Of a stretch of DNA of 64,000 nt, positions 1-10,128 are shown piece by piece. Origin of the DNA: G965218495 sp965262785 (GTDB taxonomy: Bacteria > Bacteroidota > Rhodothermia > Rhodothermales > Bin80); NCBI GenBank assembly GCA_965262785.1, contig OZ253559.1, positions 3,162,001-3,226,000 of the forward strand, read 5' to 3'. The position numbers and the translations under genes are program-made. Under the pieces are notes generated by a model, which did no database searches, was not told the DNA's origin, and worked only from the letters and a program-made list of their open reading frames with translations. Within the stretch, counting starts at the first letter, position 1, and every line of letters begins with the position of its first letter.

Positions 1-607
1 AGTCCCCAATACGCATTGCGATGGATGTGGCCACTCCTTTGACGCAAACAGGACACCCTTACCATTCAACCTGCCGTTGCCACAGACGCAAGACCATGTG
101 ACCTATCCAGAGGCAAAGTCGCTTCATCGGACAGGCTTTCTTCTGACCTGCACCCTACTATGTTCGACTAGCCGGGCAAACGCCTGCCAGTGGACATCCT
201 AGGCAGAGCTTCTGAGCACTCCAGGCGAAACAGCGTGCGAAACGCAATGGATGCCAAGCGGTACCAAACCAGTGCCGCCATCCGACTGCCTTCGAAGCCA
301 ACATGCGCATGTGCTGTGGGGCGGCTGAGCTGGAAAAGGATTTGCGGCAATGCTCTGGCTAAAGCACTTGGCCACTAACATGGCGCATTAACGCAAAGAC
401 GGATGACTCCTCAAGACATTCCCCCTTCGCTCGGATGCTCACGTGGCGTATGGCATTTTCGGCCGGGCAATAACCGGCGCCGACGATTGCGACTGTCTGG
501 CGTGCCCGTTGAAGCATTGTCTGAGAGTCAGATGATTTACGAGCCGCGCAGACTGGTCCCTATTCGCATCTGTCGAATATTCAGGCATCAGCACGCTTGA
601 CCGCTCC
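1..607. other. No recognisable gene
   Basis: I see no convincing coding region here. Short open frames of 60-65 codons exist on both strands but overlap each other and show no family motif. The last part presumably carries the promoter of the TonB-dependent receptor gene that starts at 608. Confidence 0.5.
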
Positions 608-2638
608 ATGCGACGTTCAACTTACCTTTTTCTTGTTCTTTTTGTCGCGCCCGCGGTGGCCGCCCAGCCTGCTCCTCATGACTCGCTTGTCGCGGTGACA
701 CTCCCGGTCGTGGAGATTCAGGCTACGCGCGCCACCGAAAGCGAGGCCTCGGCAGCGCGTTCTGTCTACGTTCGCAGCCGGGAGGCCGTCGCGCTGGATC
801 CCAGCCTCTCGCTGCAACGCGCGCTGCGTGGCATTCCCGGCATTCAGATCAACGACCGTGGCCATTTTGCGCTTGGCGAGCGCCTGCTGATACGGGGAAT
901 GGGATTTCGGTCAGCGTTCGGCGTTCGGGGTGCACAGGTGTTTCTTGATGGCATTCCGCTCACGATAGCAGACGGCCAGTCCATGCTTGACATCGTCGAG
1001 CCCGCAGCCGTGGCACGAGCAGAGGTGCTGCGCGGCCCCTCATCCCTGTATTGGGGCAACAGCAGCGGTGGCGTGCTGTTCTTGACGTCGGTTCAGGACA
1101 CGACAGCCGTGCGCCTGCGCGGAATGCTCGGTGGACACGGTCTCCGCCATTTTATGGGCAAGTTTCGCGTACCCCTGGAAACGGGAAGGCTGCATGCCTT
1201 CGTATCCAGCGTACACAGGAGTGGGTGGAGAGAACATAGCAACGGAGGTTTCCTGCGCGTTGGGTCACGCGGGCAGTTCGATCTTGGCACGTCCACCGTG
1301 CTGACCGTTATGGGCGCCGCAGCCTTCCAGGATGTTAATGCGCCCGGGTCGCTCACCGAGGAGCAGGTTGCTACTAACCCCCGGATGGCGGACAGCCGAT
1401 ACGTTGCCGCGGGCGCAGGCAAAGAAAGCAAGCATTACCAAGCTGGCGGCGCGTTGAGCAGCGCCACACCACTAGGCCAACTGACCGTAGCCGCCTATGG
1501 AATCAGCCGAGGGCTATCTAATCCACTGACGTTCGCTTCCATCGACCTTGACCGCGCGGCGGCAGGCACATACGCGCAGCTGCATAACAGCCGCCGGCCA
1601 CTGGCATGGACATTGGGATGGGACGCACGCATTCAGCACGACGACCGGCGTAATACCACAGACAACGGGGTGGAATTGGACCAGAACGAGCGTGTACGAA
1701 GCCTGTCGGCTTCCGCTATGATGAACCTCGCCTTGGGACAACACCTGCGCGTAACGGCGGGTGCACGAATGGATGCTATCCACTTCGCCATGACGGACCG
1801 TCTTCTCTCCAATGGCGATCAGTCAGGTAGCCGCAGCATGGCTGCCGTCAGCCCGGCTGCCGGCGTGGCATTTTCCACCGGCCATCTGCTTGCCTACGGC
1901 AATGTGAGTACGGCGTTCGAAACTCCAACTACTACGGAGTTGGTCAATCGCCCGGAAATTCCTGGAGACTTCAACCCTGATACTCCCGGAGAAATCAGTT
2001 TTGTTATGCCCGGAGGCTTCAATCCTGACATCGGGCCGCAGCGAACTAGGGGCCTGGAAGCTGGCATTCGTGGGCACTTTCCCCGCTTGGACTTGCGGGC
2101 CGACATAGCGTTTTTCTGGATGCGAATCTACGATCGACTATTGCCGCACCAGGGCAGGACCGGGAGGACGTGGTATGAGAATGGGGGCACAAACGATCAC
2201 CGCGGGCTCGAAGTCGCACTGGAGTGGCCCGTGGACAGCCCAGTGCGCCTGCATGCCACGGTTTCGGCCGGACGATATGTATTCCTGGGTGTTTTGCCCA
2301 CAAAACTTCACATCCCAGGCGTCCCCGGCCACCAAGGCTACGTCGGTGTACACCTTGCGCACCACGGCTTCATAGCGGAAATCGCGGCAGAATTCGCCTC
2401 CAATGCCTGGGTTAACTTCGGCAACACGCTTCAAAGCAAGGGACATCTTGCCCTGGACCTCTATGTGGCGCACCAAGGCGTTACCGTGCGGGGCGCGTCT
2501 GCACAGCCCTTCGTCAGACTTACGAATATTCTGAACACCAAGTACGCGACATCAATCGTCGTCAACGCTTTTGGTGGTCGCTATTTTGAGCCCGCCCCGG
2601 GGCGTACGGCGCAGGCGGGCCTCAGCGTGTCGCTTTGA
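608..2638 (+). CDS. TonB-dependent outer-membrane receptor
   Basis: A 676-residue outer-membrane active transporter of the TonB-dependent receptor family, which imports siderophores, vitamins or other ligands using energy from TonB-ExbBD. The N-terminus is a signal peptide (MRRSTYLFLVLFVAPAVAAQ). It is followed by a plug domain at about residues 35-155, with the typical LLIRGMGFR, VFLDGIPL and EVLRGPSSLYWGNSSGG stretches. The rest is a beta-barrel region with alternating aromatic strands, and the C-terminus carries the usual final strand (QAGLSVSL). There is no N-terminal carboxypeptidase-like domain, so it is not a SusC type. The ligand cannot be read from sequence. The DUF62 gene follows after about 50 bp on the same strand and may be cotranscribed. 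Confidence 0.9.
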   Translation: MRRSTYLFLVLFVAPAVAAQPAPHDSLVAVTLPVVEIQATRATESEASAARSVYVRSREAVALDPSLSLQRALRGIPGIQINDRGHFALGERLLIRGMGFRSAFGVRGAQVFLDGIPLTIADGQSMLDIVEPAAVARAEVLRGPSSLYWGNSSGGVLFLTSVQDTTAVRLRGMLGGHGLRHFMGKFRVPLETGRLHAFVSSVHRSGWREHSNGGFLRVGSRGQFDLGTSTVLTVMGAAAFQDVNAPGSLTEEQVATNPRMADSRYVAAGAGKESKHYQAGGALSSATPLGQLTVAAYGISRGLSNPLTFASIDLDRAAAGTYAQLHNSRRPLAWTLGWDARIQHDDRRNTTDNGVELDQNERVRSLSASAMMNLALGQHLRVTAGARMDAIHFAMTDRLLSNGDQSGSRSMAAVSPAAGVAFSTGHLLAYGNVSTAFETPTTTELVNRPEIPGDFNPDTPGEISFVMPGGFNPDIGPQRTRGLEAGIRGHFPRLDLRADIAFFWMRIYDRLLPHQGRTGRTWYENGGTNDHRGLEVALEWPVDSPVRLHATVSAGRYVFLGVLPTKLHIPGVPGHQGYVGVHLAHHGFIAEIAAEFASNAWVNFGNTLQSKGHLALDLYVAHQGVTVRGASAQPFVRLTNILNTKYATSIVVNAFGGRYFEPAPGRTAQAGLSVSL

Positions 2639-2687
2639 CGTGTACGCGTAATTACTGTCCATCATTCGGGGAGGCATCATCACCACT

Positions 2688-3488
2688 GTGCGCCCGCTCA
2701 TCACGCTTACTACGGACTTTGGCACCAGCGACGGCTATCTTGCTGCGATGAAGGGCACAATCCTTTCCATCGCGCCCAATGCCCGTCTCATAGATATCAC
2801 GCATAGCATCACGGCGTTTGACGTTATGGAGGCAGCCTTCGTCCTACGCCAGGCAGCACCCTACTTCCCGGCCAACACTATTCACCTCGTCGTAGTTGAT
2901 CCTGGCGTGGGTTCGCACCGTCGACCTGTGGCACTGCGATATAAGAGCCACTATCTGGTCGGCCCTGACAACGGGTTGTTTTCTCTACTAGTGGGTGACG
3001 ATATGCCCGTCGACTTAGTTGAACTCGACCAATCAGACACGAATCGACTGGGTAGACCAAGCGCGACATTCCACGGCCGGGACATCTTTGCGCCCGCTGC
3101 AGCACTCCTTGCTGCCGGCCGAACGCTTGATAGCTTGGGATCACGGGTACACAGCCTGCGCCCGCTCCGCTGGGCTGTGCCCATAGACGATGACCAGGGC
3201 ATCCATGGCTTGGTCGTACAAATCGATGGTTTCGGCAACTGCATAACCAACATCTCGCAAAGCCTGTTTGAGCAGCGGTGTGCTGCAAGAAACCTGAAGT
3301 GCTACGTGGGCAATGCCATCATCAAGGGGCTGACCAGAACGTACAGCGAGGGGGAAATCGGAGAACCCATCTTGCTGTTCGGCAGCGACAATAACCTAGA
3401 GGTAGCCGTGAATCGGGGTGACGCCGCCGGACTCTTCCACATCCATCGCGGCACGCCGATCGACATAATGTTCGCAGGCGATCGCTAA
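2688..3488 (+). CDS. SAM hydrolase-like DUF62 family protein (SAM hydroxide adenosyltransferase)
   Basis: A 266-residue protein of the DUF62 / fluorinase-chlorinase-related family. Characterised bacterial members without the halogenase specificity loop hydrolyse S-adenosylmethionine to adenosine and methionine. The N-terminal signature TLTTDFGTSDGYLAAMKG, the VVDPGVGSHRR segment and the FHGRDIFAPAAALLA segment are all visible, and the C-terminal small beta domain is complete. The start is GTG at 2688, with a GGGGAGG ribosome-binding site about 13 bases upstream. The 3' end overlaps the convergent sensor-kinase gene by 4 bp. Family membership is firm; the reaction is inferred from characterised relatives. 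Confidence 0.85.
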   Translation: MRPLITLTTDFGTSDGYLAAMKGTILSIAPNARLIDITHSITAFDVMEAAFVLRQAAPYFPANTIHLVVVDPGVGSHRRPVALRYKSHYLVGPDNGLFSLLVGDDMPVDLVELDQSDTNRLGRPSATFHGRDIFAPAAALLAAGRTLDSLGSRVHSLRPLRWAVPIDDDQGIHGLVVQIDGFGNCITNISQSLFEQRCAARNLKCYVGNAIIKGLTRTYSEGEIGEPILLFGSDNNLEVAVNRGDAAGLFHIHRGTPIDIMFAGDR

Positions 3489-4786
3489 GAAGCAGGCAGC
3501 TCTATTCTGAAGGTCGTCCCCTGCCCTGGGGCAGAATGCAGTAGTGTAAGCGATCCGCCGTGGTAGTCTTCAATGATGCGCTTGGCCAGACTCAGGCCGA
3601 GTCCCCACCCGCGTTTCTTTGTGCTGTACCCGGGTCGAAAGACATCTTTCCTGAGGCGCCGATCAATGCCCTTGCCATTGTCGGTGCAGTCCACATAAAT
3701 CCGCCTCCCTTCCTTTCTGGCTGTGAGCGTGATTCGGCACATATCGCCTTGCATGGCATCAAGCGCATTCTTGAGCAGGTTCTCTATGACCCATTCAAAC
3801 AGCTCTGTGTTCAGGGGCGCCGTGAGTTCCACAGGCACATCTGTCTCCAACGTGACACCATGCTGCGGCATGCGCCGCCGAATGTAGTCGGCCGTGCTGA
3901 CAATAGAGGGCGCCAGCGGCTGAGAAGTGAGCCGCGGCGTCGACCCGATGTCGTTGAACCTGTTGGCGACCCGACTCAGTCGCTGCAGGTCGTGCGATAC
4001 CTCGTCCAGCGTTGCCGAATCCGCGCTTCCGCTCTGGCGCATAAGTTCGTTCCACCCCATTAGGCTGGACAGCGGCGTTCCCAGTTGGTGCGCCGCTTCG
4101 CGTGCCATGCCTACCCAGAGGTTGCTCTGCTCACTGCGCCGGACATACGAGAAGCCCATATAGCCCACCAAGACTAGAAGCCCCACAAATAGAAGCTGCA
4201 CGTAGGGAAAGATGCGCAACTCCCTGATGAGTCCGGACTCGTCGTAGTATACCCACTGCTGCAAACCGTCATAGCCGTCACCAGGAGCTACTTCTATGGA
4301 GATAGGTGAGTATACTTCCGCCATCTGCTGCACGCGCGCACGCACTTTGAGCGAATCCTCTCGGGTCAGCGGCCCTTCGACCGGAATGCCCACGTTGCGC
4401 CAGGTGACCGGCATATCCAGACTGTCGGTGATGATCGCCGGTACGTCCAGATAGTACTCGCTGATGAGTGCAAAGAAGAAGTTTGTGTGTGCGCCCATAG
4501 GCATACGCGAAGCCCAGGCGAGCGCTTCACGCATACGGTCTATGTCTGGGCCGGAGCGGGCACCCAGGGCGGTCGCCAGTGTATGAAATTCCTTCTGGTA
4601 TGGATTACTTACTACACTGCGCGCGACTTCCTTTCTCGCCCCCGCCCAGATCTCCATGCCGGCACGCTCGCGTTCGCGCAGCCGGTCCACCAGGCCATTA
4701 GCATAAAGCAGGGAAGCGAGCGCAATAATCACGGCAAAAACGATCAAACCGAGTTTCAGATTGACCGTGGTCGGGTAAGTTTTCAT
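3485..4786 (-). CDS. Sensor histidine kinase, membrane-bound
   Basis: A 433-residue two-component sensor kinase. A membrane segment lies at about residues 10-28. An extracytoplasmic sensor region of about 160 residues with no recognised fold follows, then a second membrane segment at about 193-215. The cytoplasmic part has a HisKA-type H box with phospho-acceptor H233 (AAHQLGTPLSSL), an N box (NLLKNALDAM), G1 (DNGKGI) and G2 (GWGLGLSLAKRI). There is no receiver domain, and no response regulator lies beside it, so its partner is unknown. It starts 14 bp after purA and is probably the last gene of the secD-secF-STAS-purA run. The HQLGTPLSS form of the H box is common in Bacteroidota kinases. 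Confidence 0.9.
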   Translation of the reverse strand: MKTYPTTVNLKLGLIVFAVIIALASLLYANGLVDRLRERERAGMEIWAGARKEVARSVVSNPYQKEFHTLATALGARSGPDIDRMREALAWASRMPMGAHTNFFFALISEYYLDVPAIITDSLDMPVTWRNVGIPVEGPLTREDSLKVRARVQQMAEVYSPISIEVAPGDGYDGLQQWVYYDESGLIRELRIFPYVQLLFVGLLVLVGYMGFSYVRRSEQSNLWVGMAREAAHQLGTPLSSLMGWNELMRQSGSADSATLDEVSHDLQRLSRVANRFNDIGSTPRLTSQPLAPSIVSTADYIRRRMPQHGVTLETDVPVELTAPLNTELFEWVIENLLKNALDAMQGDMCRITLTARKEGRRIYVDCTDNGKGIDRRLRKDVFRPGYSTKKRGWGLGLSLAKRIIEDYHGGSLTLLHSAPGQGTTFRIELPAS

Positions 4787-4800
4787 GGAAAGCGCCCTGG

Positions 4801-6087
4801 TCAGGGAGTTATGTCGACGCGTATCGTCTCGGACCGTTTGGGACCAGTAGAAACCATAGCGATGCGTACACCGGTCCCGCTTGCGATATACTGCACCAGG
4901 TTGCGCGCGGGTTCCGGCAACGCTGAATACGCCCGTGCGCCCCTGATGCGTTCGCTCCAGCCCGGCAACGTATCATAAATTGGCGTAGCCTCACGCAGCG
5001 CCCGTGCATCATTCGCAAAATGACCCACACGCTCACGACCGATGCGGTATCCGGTACAAACCCGGATGCGGTCCAAACCTGAAAGCACGTCTAGCTTGGT
5101 CAAAGACAGCTCGGTCACCCCGTTGACCTCGACGGCATAGCGAAGCGCCACCAGATCGAGCCATCCGCATCGCCTGGGCCGCCCCGTTGTGGCACCGTAC
5201 TCGTTGCCGTTTTTTCGCAAACTTTGACCCTCGGCATCGTCCAGCTCAGTCGGAAAGGGACCGTTGCCGACTCGGGTACTATAGGCTTTGGTTACGCCAA
5301 TGACCTTGGTGATAGCCATGGGTGGAATCCCCAAACCCGTGCAGGCGCCGCCTGCCGTTGGGTGACTGGAGGTCACATAGGGATACGTCCCAAAGTCGAC
5401 ATCAAGCAGCGCGCCTTGGGCCCCCTCGGCCAACACATGCTTCCCGGTCGCCAGTGCCCGCGCCAGCAGCGCCGCTGTGTCCGTCGCAAATGGTAAGATG
5501 TGCGCCGCCACCTCCTCGAGCTGCGCAATGATTGTATCCGCGTCCAATTCGCTTTGGTCGTAGACATGCCGCAGAATGGCATTCTTTTCCTTTACCGCAG
5601 CACGCACCTTCGGCTTCCATTCATCTGGATCCATCAGGTCCGCCACACGGATTCCGGTGCGCGCGACCTTATCCACGTAGGCTGGGCCAATGCCGCGCCG
5701 CGTAGTACCGATCGCGCTGCCAGCACGTATGTGCTCCCGGGCTCCATCGAGCGCCTTGTGGTACGGCAGAATAAGGTGGGCACCTGTTGAGACATGCAGG
5801 CGCCCCTCGACCTGGTAGCCCCGCCCGTGTAGCATGGCCACTTCCCGGCTTAGCGCAACGGGGTCTATGACGACGCCGTTGCCAATGACGCAGGTGACAT
5901 CCGTCGTGAATATGCCGCTCGGAATCAGGTGCAGGACAAAGCACTCGTCGCCCCACGCGATGGTATGCCCAGCATTGGCGCCTCCTTGATAGCGCGCCAC
6001 GATATCCACTTCGCGACCCAGAAGGTCCACGATCTTGCCCTTGCCCTCGTCACCCCACTGGCAACCGAGGACGACCGTTACAGGCAT
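4801..6087 (-). CDS. purA: Adenylosuccinate synthetase
   Basis: A 428-residue enzyme joining IMP and aspartate with GTP to form adenylosuccinate, the first committed step to AMP, in the cytoplasm. The N-terminal GTP-binding loop with catalytic Asp and Lys (LGCQWGDEGKGKIVDLL) and the conserved QGGANAGHT segment with catalytic His are present. So are the IGTTRRGIGPAY loop, the AEGAQGALLDVDFGTYPYVTSSHP stretch and the GRPRRCGWLDL motif. Length is typical of bacterial PurA. It lies in a same-strand run with secD, secF and the STAS gene upstream and the sensor kinase 14 bp downstream. Confidence 0.97.
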   Translation of the reverse strand: MPVTVVLGCQWGDEGKGKIVDLLGREVDIVARYQGGANAGHTIAWGDECFVLHLIPSGIFTTDVTCVIGNGVVIDPVALSREVAMLHGRGYQVEGRLHVSTGAHLILPYHKALDGAREHIRAGSAIGTTRRGIGPAYVDKVARTGIRVADLMDPDEWKPKVRAAVKEKNAILRHVYDQSELDADTIIAQLEEVAAHILPFATDTAALLARALATGKHVLAEGAQGALLDVDFGTYPYVTSSHPTAGGACTGLGIPPMAITKVIGVTKAYSTRVGNGPFPTELDDAEGQSLRKNGNEYGATTGRPRRCGWLDLVALRYAVEVNGVTELSLTKLDVLSGLDRIRVCTGYRIGRERVGHFANDARALREATPIYDTLPGWSERIRGARAYSALPEPARNLVQYIASGTGVRIAMVSTGPKRSETIRVDITP

Positions 6088-6169
6088 CTGCTGTGATGCT
6101 TTGTATGGGAAGTGCCGCGCACAGGTAACGTGACGGAAGCTAAGGGCAAGCTATGGCCGCCGACAGGGC

Positions 6170-6517
6170 CTAAGCGTCGTCCGAAAAGCTGGCTGCCGCC
6201 GCTTCTACCGACTCGTAGTGCTTGAAAACAGTGATGAGCCTTGTCACAACGAGGAGCGACTGAATACGGTCGGCGGCATTGGCCAGTCGCAAGTCACCCC
6301 CGGCATTACGCATGGTCGTCATGCCGCTAATTAGCATGCCAAGCCCACTGGAATTCATGAACTTCACGCGTCCCAAGTCGACCACCACGTTGAGCTTAGA
6401 CTGCTCTCTTAGGTTGTGCAGCTTGTCGTGGAGTTTCGCGCCGTCAGGCCCGCCCATGACGTTGCCCTTGAATCTTATGACAACGGCGTTATAGCGTTCG
6501 TCGACTGAAAATTGCAT
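6170..6517 (-). CDS. STAS-domain anti-sigma-factor antagonist
   Basis: A 115-residue single STAS domain, the fold of SpoIIAA/RsbV-type regulators that bind anti-sigma kinases and are controlled by serine phosphorylation. The conserved loop DLGRVKFMNSSGLGML contains the usual phosphorylatable serine just before GLG. No cognate anti-sigma kinase or sigma factor is nearby, so its partner is unknown. It lies between secF (37 bp) and purA (82 bp) on the same strand. Confidence 0.85.
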   Translation of the reverse strand: MQFSVDERYNAVVIRFKGNVMGGPDGAKLHDKLHNLREQSKLNVVVDLGRVKFMNSSGLGMLISGMTTMRNAGGDLRLANAADRIQSLLVVTRLITVFKHYESVEAAAASFSDDA

Positions 6518-6554
6518 GTTCTTAACTGGATAAAGGTCAAGGCGTCCGTCCGCC

Positions 6555-7511
6555 CTAGCGCCTGCGTCGCTGCGAGGCGGCGGCAGCCAAACGCGCGAGC
6601 TTACGGTTGTGGAGTTCTACCACCACAGGCGTGGCCACAAAGACCGATGAATAGGTGCCGATAAGTATCCCGATGATGAGTGCGAAGGCAAATCCGCGCA
6701 GCACTTCACCGCCAAAGATAAACAGCGTCAACACTACGAGCAACGTCGTACTCGACGTGATGATGGTACGACTCAGAGTGGTGTTAACGGATCGATTCAC
6801 AACCTGATTGTAAGGTTCCGTCTTATAGAGGTTAGTGAATTCACGAATGCGGTCAAAGATGACCACCGTGTCGTTAAGCGAGTACCCCACGATAGTAAGG
6901 AACGCCGCGATGATGGCCTGATCGATCTGGAGCGAAAACGGCAGAATGCCGCGCAAGAGCGAAAAGAGGCCCAGCGTGATCGCTACGTCATGGAACAGTG
7001 CGGCTACCGCACCGAGGCCGAATCGCCATTCAAAGCGAATCATGACGTACACAAAGATGACAAATAGCGACCCAAACACCGCGTAGATGGAGCCCCGCTT
7101 TAGGTCGTCGGCAAAGCGCGGCCCCACAACATCGGTCTTTACCACCCTCGGATTGGAGCCCGGAAAGGACGCTGCGATGCTTTCGATGATCTGGTTTTGA
7201 ATCTCGGTGGTTTCGCCTTCGCCGGCGGTTCGGATGAGTAGCGCGTCGGCGCTGCCTGCGGAGACGTCGCTGTAGGTCTTGACTTCGGGCGCCTGGCCCA
7301 ATGCGCCCGCAAGCTCCTGGCGCACATCCGTCGGGCTGATCACTGTGAAACTCTCCACCACGAACTCCCGGCCTCCCTTGAAGTCGATGCCCAGTTCAAG
7401 GCCGCGCAACAGGAATGAACTCAGGCTCACCAGAAGCAACGCACCTGAGGCCACATAGGCCGTGCGCCGGCTCCCTACGATGTTAAAGTTGGCCTTTTCA
7501 AATATGCGCAT
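6555..7511 (-). CDS. secF: Protein translocase subunit SecF
   Basis: A 318-residue inner-membrane subunit that works with SecD to drive late, proton-motive-force-dependent steps of Sec protein export. The N-terminal membrane helix is followed by LGIDFKGGREF, a periplasmic domain, and the five-helix C-terminal bundle with the FHDVAITLGLFSLL and GYSLNDTVVIFDRIRE motifs. The C-terminus is rich in Lys/Arg. It begins 32 bp after the secD stop, consistent with one operon. SecD and SecF are separate genes here, not the SecDF fusion found in many Bacteroidota. Confidence 0.96.
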   Translation of the reverse strand: MRIFEKANFNIVGSRRTAYVASGALLLVSLSSFLLRGLELGIDFKGGREFVVESFTVISPTDVRQELAGALGQAPEVKTYSDVSAGSADALLIRTAGEGETTEIQNQIIESIAASFPGSNPRVVKTDVVGPRFADDLKRGSIYAVFGSLFVIFVYVMIRFEWRFGLGAVAALFHDVAITLGLFSLLRGILPFSLQIDQAIIAAFLTIVGYSLNDTVVIFDRIREFTNLYKTEPYNQVVNRSVNTTLSRTIITSSTTLLVVLTLFIFGGEVLRGFAFALIIGILIGTYSSVFVATPVVVELHNRKLARLAAAASQRRRR

Positions 7512-7543
7512 GGAAATGCATTATAAGGCTGCCCGCCCGTGAA

Positions 7544-9508
7544 TCAGCCGAAACTGACCGATCTGTGGCGGTCAATGACCATGTAGTCAAAGATGATGCG
7601 TGTAAATACGATCGCACTGAAGAGAGACGCGAGGATGCCAGCCATAAGCGTGACTGCAAACCCTTTAATGGGCCCGACGCCGAATGAATACAGGATGACG
7701 CCGACAAAAAACGTAGTGATGTTCGCGTCGATGATAGCGCTGAGCGCCTTGCTGTAGCCTCCGTCAATGGAGGCCTTTAGCGTCTTGCCGCTAGTTTGCT
7801 CTTCGCGCACCCGTTCGAAGATGAGCACGTTGGCATCTACGGCCATACCGATGGTCAACACGATGCCTGCGATCCCCGGCAGGGTCAGCGTGGCTTGGAA
7901 ACCCGCCAAGATGCCCAGGATAAAGATGATGTTTATCAGTAGCGCCAGATCCGCGACGCTCCCCGCTCCGCGATAGTAGAAAATCATGAATATCGCCACG
8001 ATGAGCAGTCCCACCATGATGGATGTAAATCCGGCCTGGCGTGACACCATACCCAGGCTTGGACCTACGGTACGCTCTTCGACGATGTTCACAGGTGCCG
8101 GCAACGCACCACTCTTGAGCACCGTGACGATGTCCTCGGCTTCCGCGCGCGAGCCCAGCCCCGTGATCTGGGAATTGCCGCCAGTGATTTTGCCAATCAC
8201 GGTCGGATACGAATACACTACCCCGTCCAGCACGATGGCGATGTTTTTGCCTACGTTGGCTCCGGTAATGCGCGACCAGATTCGCGCACCCTCGGAATTC
8301 ATCGTCATCGACACCAGCGGCTGGTTGGTCGTCTGGTCAAAATCCACCCGTGCATCCGTAATCGCTTCGCCTGAGAGCTCTTCATTCACGTTTACCCCCA
8401 GAACTGTGTAGATTTCCTGACTAGCATTGGGATCCACGGGACGAGAATGATACAGGAGCTCAATGTCGCGGGGCAGCATGGCCAGCACGTCGGGATCACT
8501 CATCAACGCGTTGAAGGCCGCAGTATCCTGCGCAGCGACTTCTCCAAATACGACACTCCCCTGCCCTGCCGGACGCAGGACATCCAAGAGCGCGTTGCCG
8601 GCCATAGCACCAAAATCATCTTCGTTCTGCGCCAGAAGTTCGCTCACATCAAAAGCATCATCCGATTCGCCGTCCGTTTCCGTGGTGTCCCCCTCTCCCG
8701 CTTCAGCCACCTCGGCATCCTCTTCCTGCGGCAGCTCTTCTGGACTGTCGGTGGCCTGTAACGAATCCGTGGCCGCCGAATCCGCGGCGGCGACATCTTC
8801 CTCAAAGTGTTGAATGATGCGCTGGAGCGAGATGTTCAGCTCTCCGGGTTCAGCCATAAGGCGAAATTCCAGACGGGCGGTGCCCTTAAGCAGCCTCCGT
8901 ACGCGCTCGGGATCATCCACGCCGGGCAGCTCCACCACGATGCGCCGTCCCCCCTGGGTTTGAATTGACGGCTCAGTGACCCCGAATCGGTCTACGCGGC
9001 TACGAATGATTTCTATGGCACGCGTGATTGCATCGATGGCCTGTGCACGCAGGTAGCCGGTTACCTCGGCATTGTCGGAGCGACGCGTAATTTCGTCGCT
9101 TCGAAAATACCGCGACAGACTGGCATTGGGATCCTTAGCCTGAAACTCTTCAACGAAGGCATCGACCAGATCCGAGCCGTCCTCCGCTACCCGGCTGTTG
9201 GCGACGGCCAGCACTTCGTCAAAGACTTCGTCCCGCCGCTCGCCGGCAAGTTGGAACAGCAAGGTGGACAAGCCAACTTCAAGGGTAACGTGCATCCCTC
9301 CCTGGAGGTCGAGGCCGAGGTTGAGCGCTTTCTCCTTGTTGCGCTGCAGCCTCGCGAAGTTTTCGTCCTCGTATTGGGTGCGCTCCGCTTCGGAGAGGGA
9401 CTCGAGCTTGTCGTTATAGTAGAGCCTCAACATGGACGGGTAGAGGTACCAACCCGAGAGGACCAGGAAGAAGACTACCGTCGAGACCTTGGTCAGGTTA
9501 CCTTTCAT
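7544..9508 (-). CDS. secD: Protein translocase subunit SecD
   Basis: A 654-residue inner-membrane partner of SecF in Sec-dependent export. The N-terminal transmembrane helix is followed by the D1 signature LGLDLQGGMHVTLEV. The P1 periplasmic region includes SRVDRFGVTEPSIQTQGG and RIVVELPGVDDPERV, and the C-terminal membrane bundle has GMAVDANVLIFERVREE and the D6 region ITTFFVGVILYSFG. An unusual acidic, low-complexity stretch of about 55 residues (about 236-290, rich in Asp, Glu, Ala, Ser) interrupts the periplasmic domain. It is probably a flexible surface loop. First gene of the minus-strand run, so its promoter should lie just above 9508. Confidence 0.96.
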   Translation of the reverse strand: MKGNLTKVSTVVFFLVLSGWYLYPSMLRLYYNDKLESLSEAERTQYEDENFARLQRNKEKALNLGLDLQGGMHVTLEVGLSTLLFQLAGERRDEVFDEVLAVANSRVAEDGSDLVDAFVEEFQAKDPNASLSRYFRSDEITRRSDNAEVTGYLRAQAIDAITRAIEIIRSRVDRFGVTEPSIQTQGGRRIVVELPGVDDPERVRRLLKGTARLEFRLMAEPGELNISLQRIIQHFEEDVAAADSAATDSLQATDSPEELPQEEDAEVAEAGEGDTTETDGESDDAFDVSELLAQNEDDFGAMAGNALLDVLRPAGQGSVVFGEVAAQDTAAFNALMSDPDVLAMLPRDIELLYHSRPVDPNASQEIYTVLGVNVNEELSGEAITDARVDFDQTTNQPLVSMTMNSEGARIWSRITGANVGKNIAIVLDGVVYSYPTVIGKITGGNSQITGLGSRAEAEDIVTVLKSGALPAPVNIVEERTVGPSLGMVSRQAGFTSIMVGLLIVAIFMIFYYRGAGSVADLALLINIIFILGILAGFQATLTLPGIAGIVLTIGMAVDANVLIFERVREEQTSGKTLKASIDGGYSKALSAIIDANITTFFVGVILYSFGVGPIKGFAVTLMAGILASLFSAIVFTRIIFDYMVIDRHRSVSFG

Positions 9509-10128
9509 AGTTAAGTCGCCAGTTGCAGATCACCGCAGCCAGTGAAGGCATCGAGAGTTGCGCTTCAACGCCATCGTGCAGTTTACGTGCCCAATTCGCC
9601 ACAGTCAGCGCATACGCCTGGCGGACCTGATTGTTTGCCAACCCGGAACATGGCCTGCGCATGGCGCGCGGGCTGCAGCACTGCAGCAAGCAGTAGTCAC
9701 AACGCCCTGGAGGCTTGCGGTTACGTATGACTCGCAGCAGTGCACCGAGGGTCTTGCAGGTGGCTCACGTCACGGAGCTGGGCGGCGGCGGGCCCCGGGC
9801 TATTTAGCAACGGATGGGCCCAGGGCCATTGCCAAAATTGGAATACGTCGGCGGCCCAAGCCACCAGCCTAACTATCCGTTTACCCTGGCTCTGCGCTCC
9901 GAGCTGCGACGGTGCTATGCGCTGGCCAACCCGCCTGCGCCAGAAACAGGTTCGCTACCGCAGTCCGAGCATTACTCGTGTTCCATGGAGGGTGGAAGTA
10001 GTTCGGGTACACTGCGGTCTTTATAGCACCACTTTTGGGTATAGTTCAAGGCTATCGGAAGCCATCATTGGGCCCCAGGCGGTGGTGCCGATAGGTGGTG
10101 GCAGCGAGGGCGGACACGCTCGCACGCG
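9509..10128. other. Gene-free interval upstream of secD
   Basis: About 620 bp without a gene I can support. The right part borders the stop codon of the split subtilase gene, and the left part should hold the secD promoter. Open frames here have no recognisable motifs. I see no tRNA-like or CRISPR-like structure. Confidence 0.5.
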
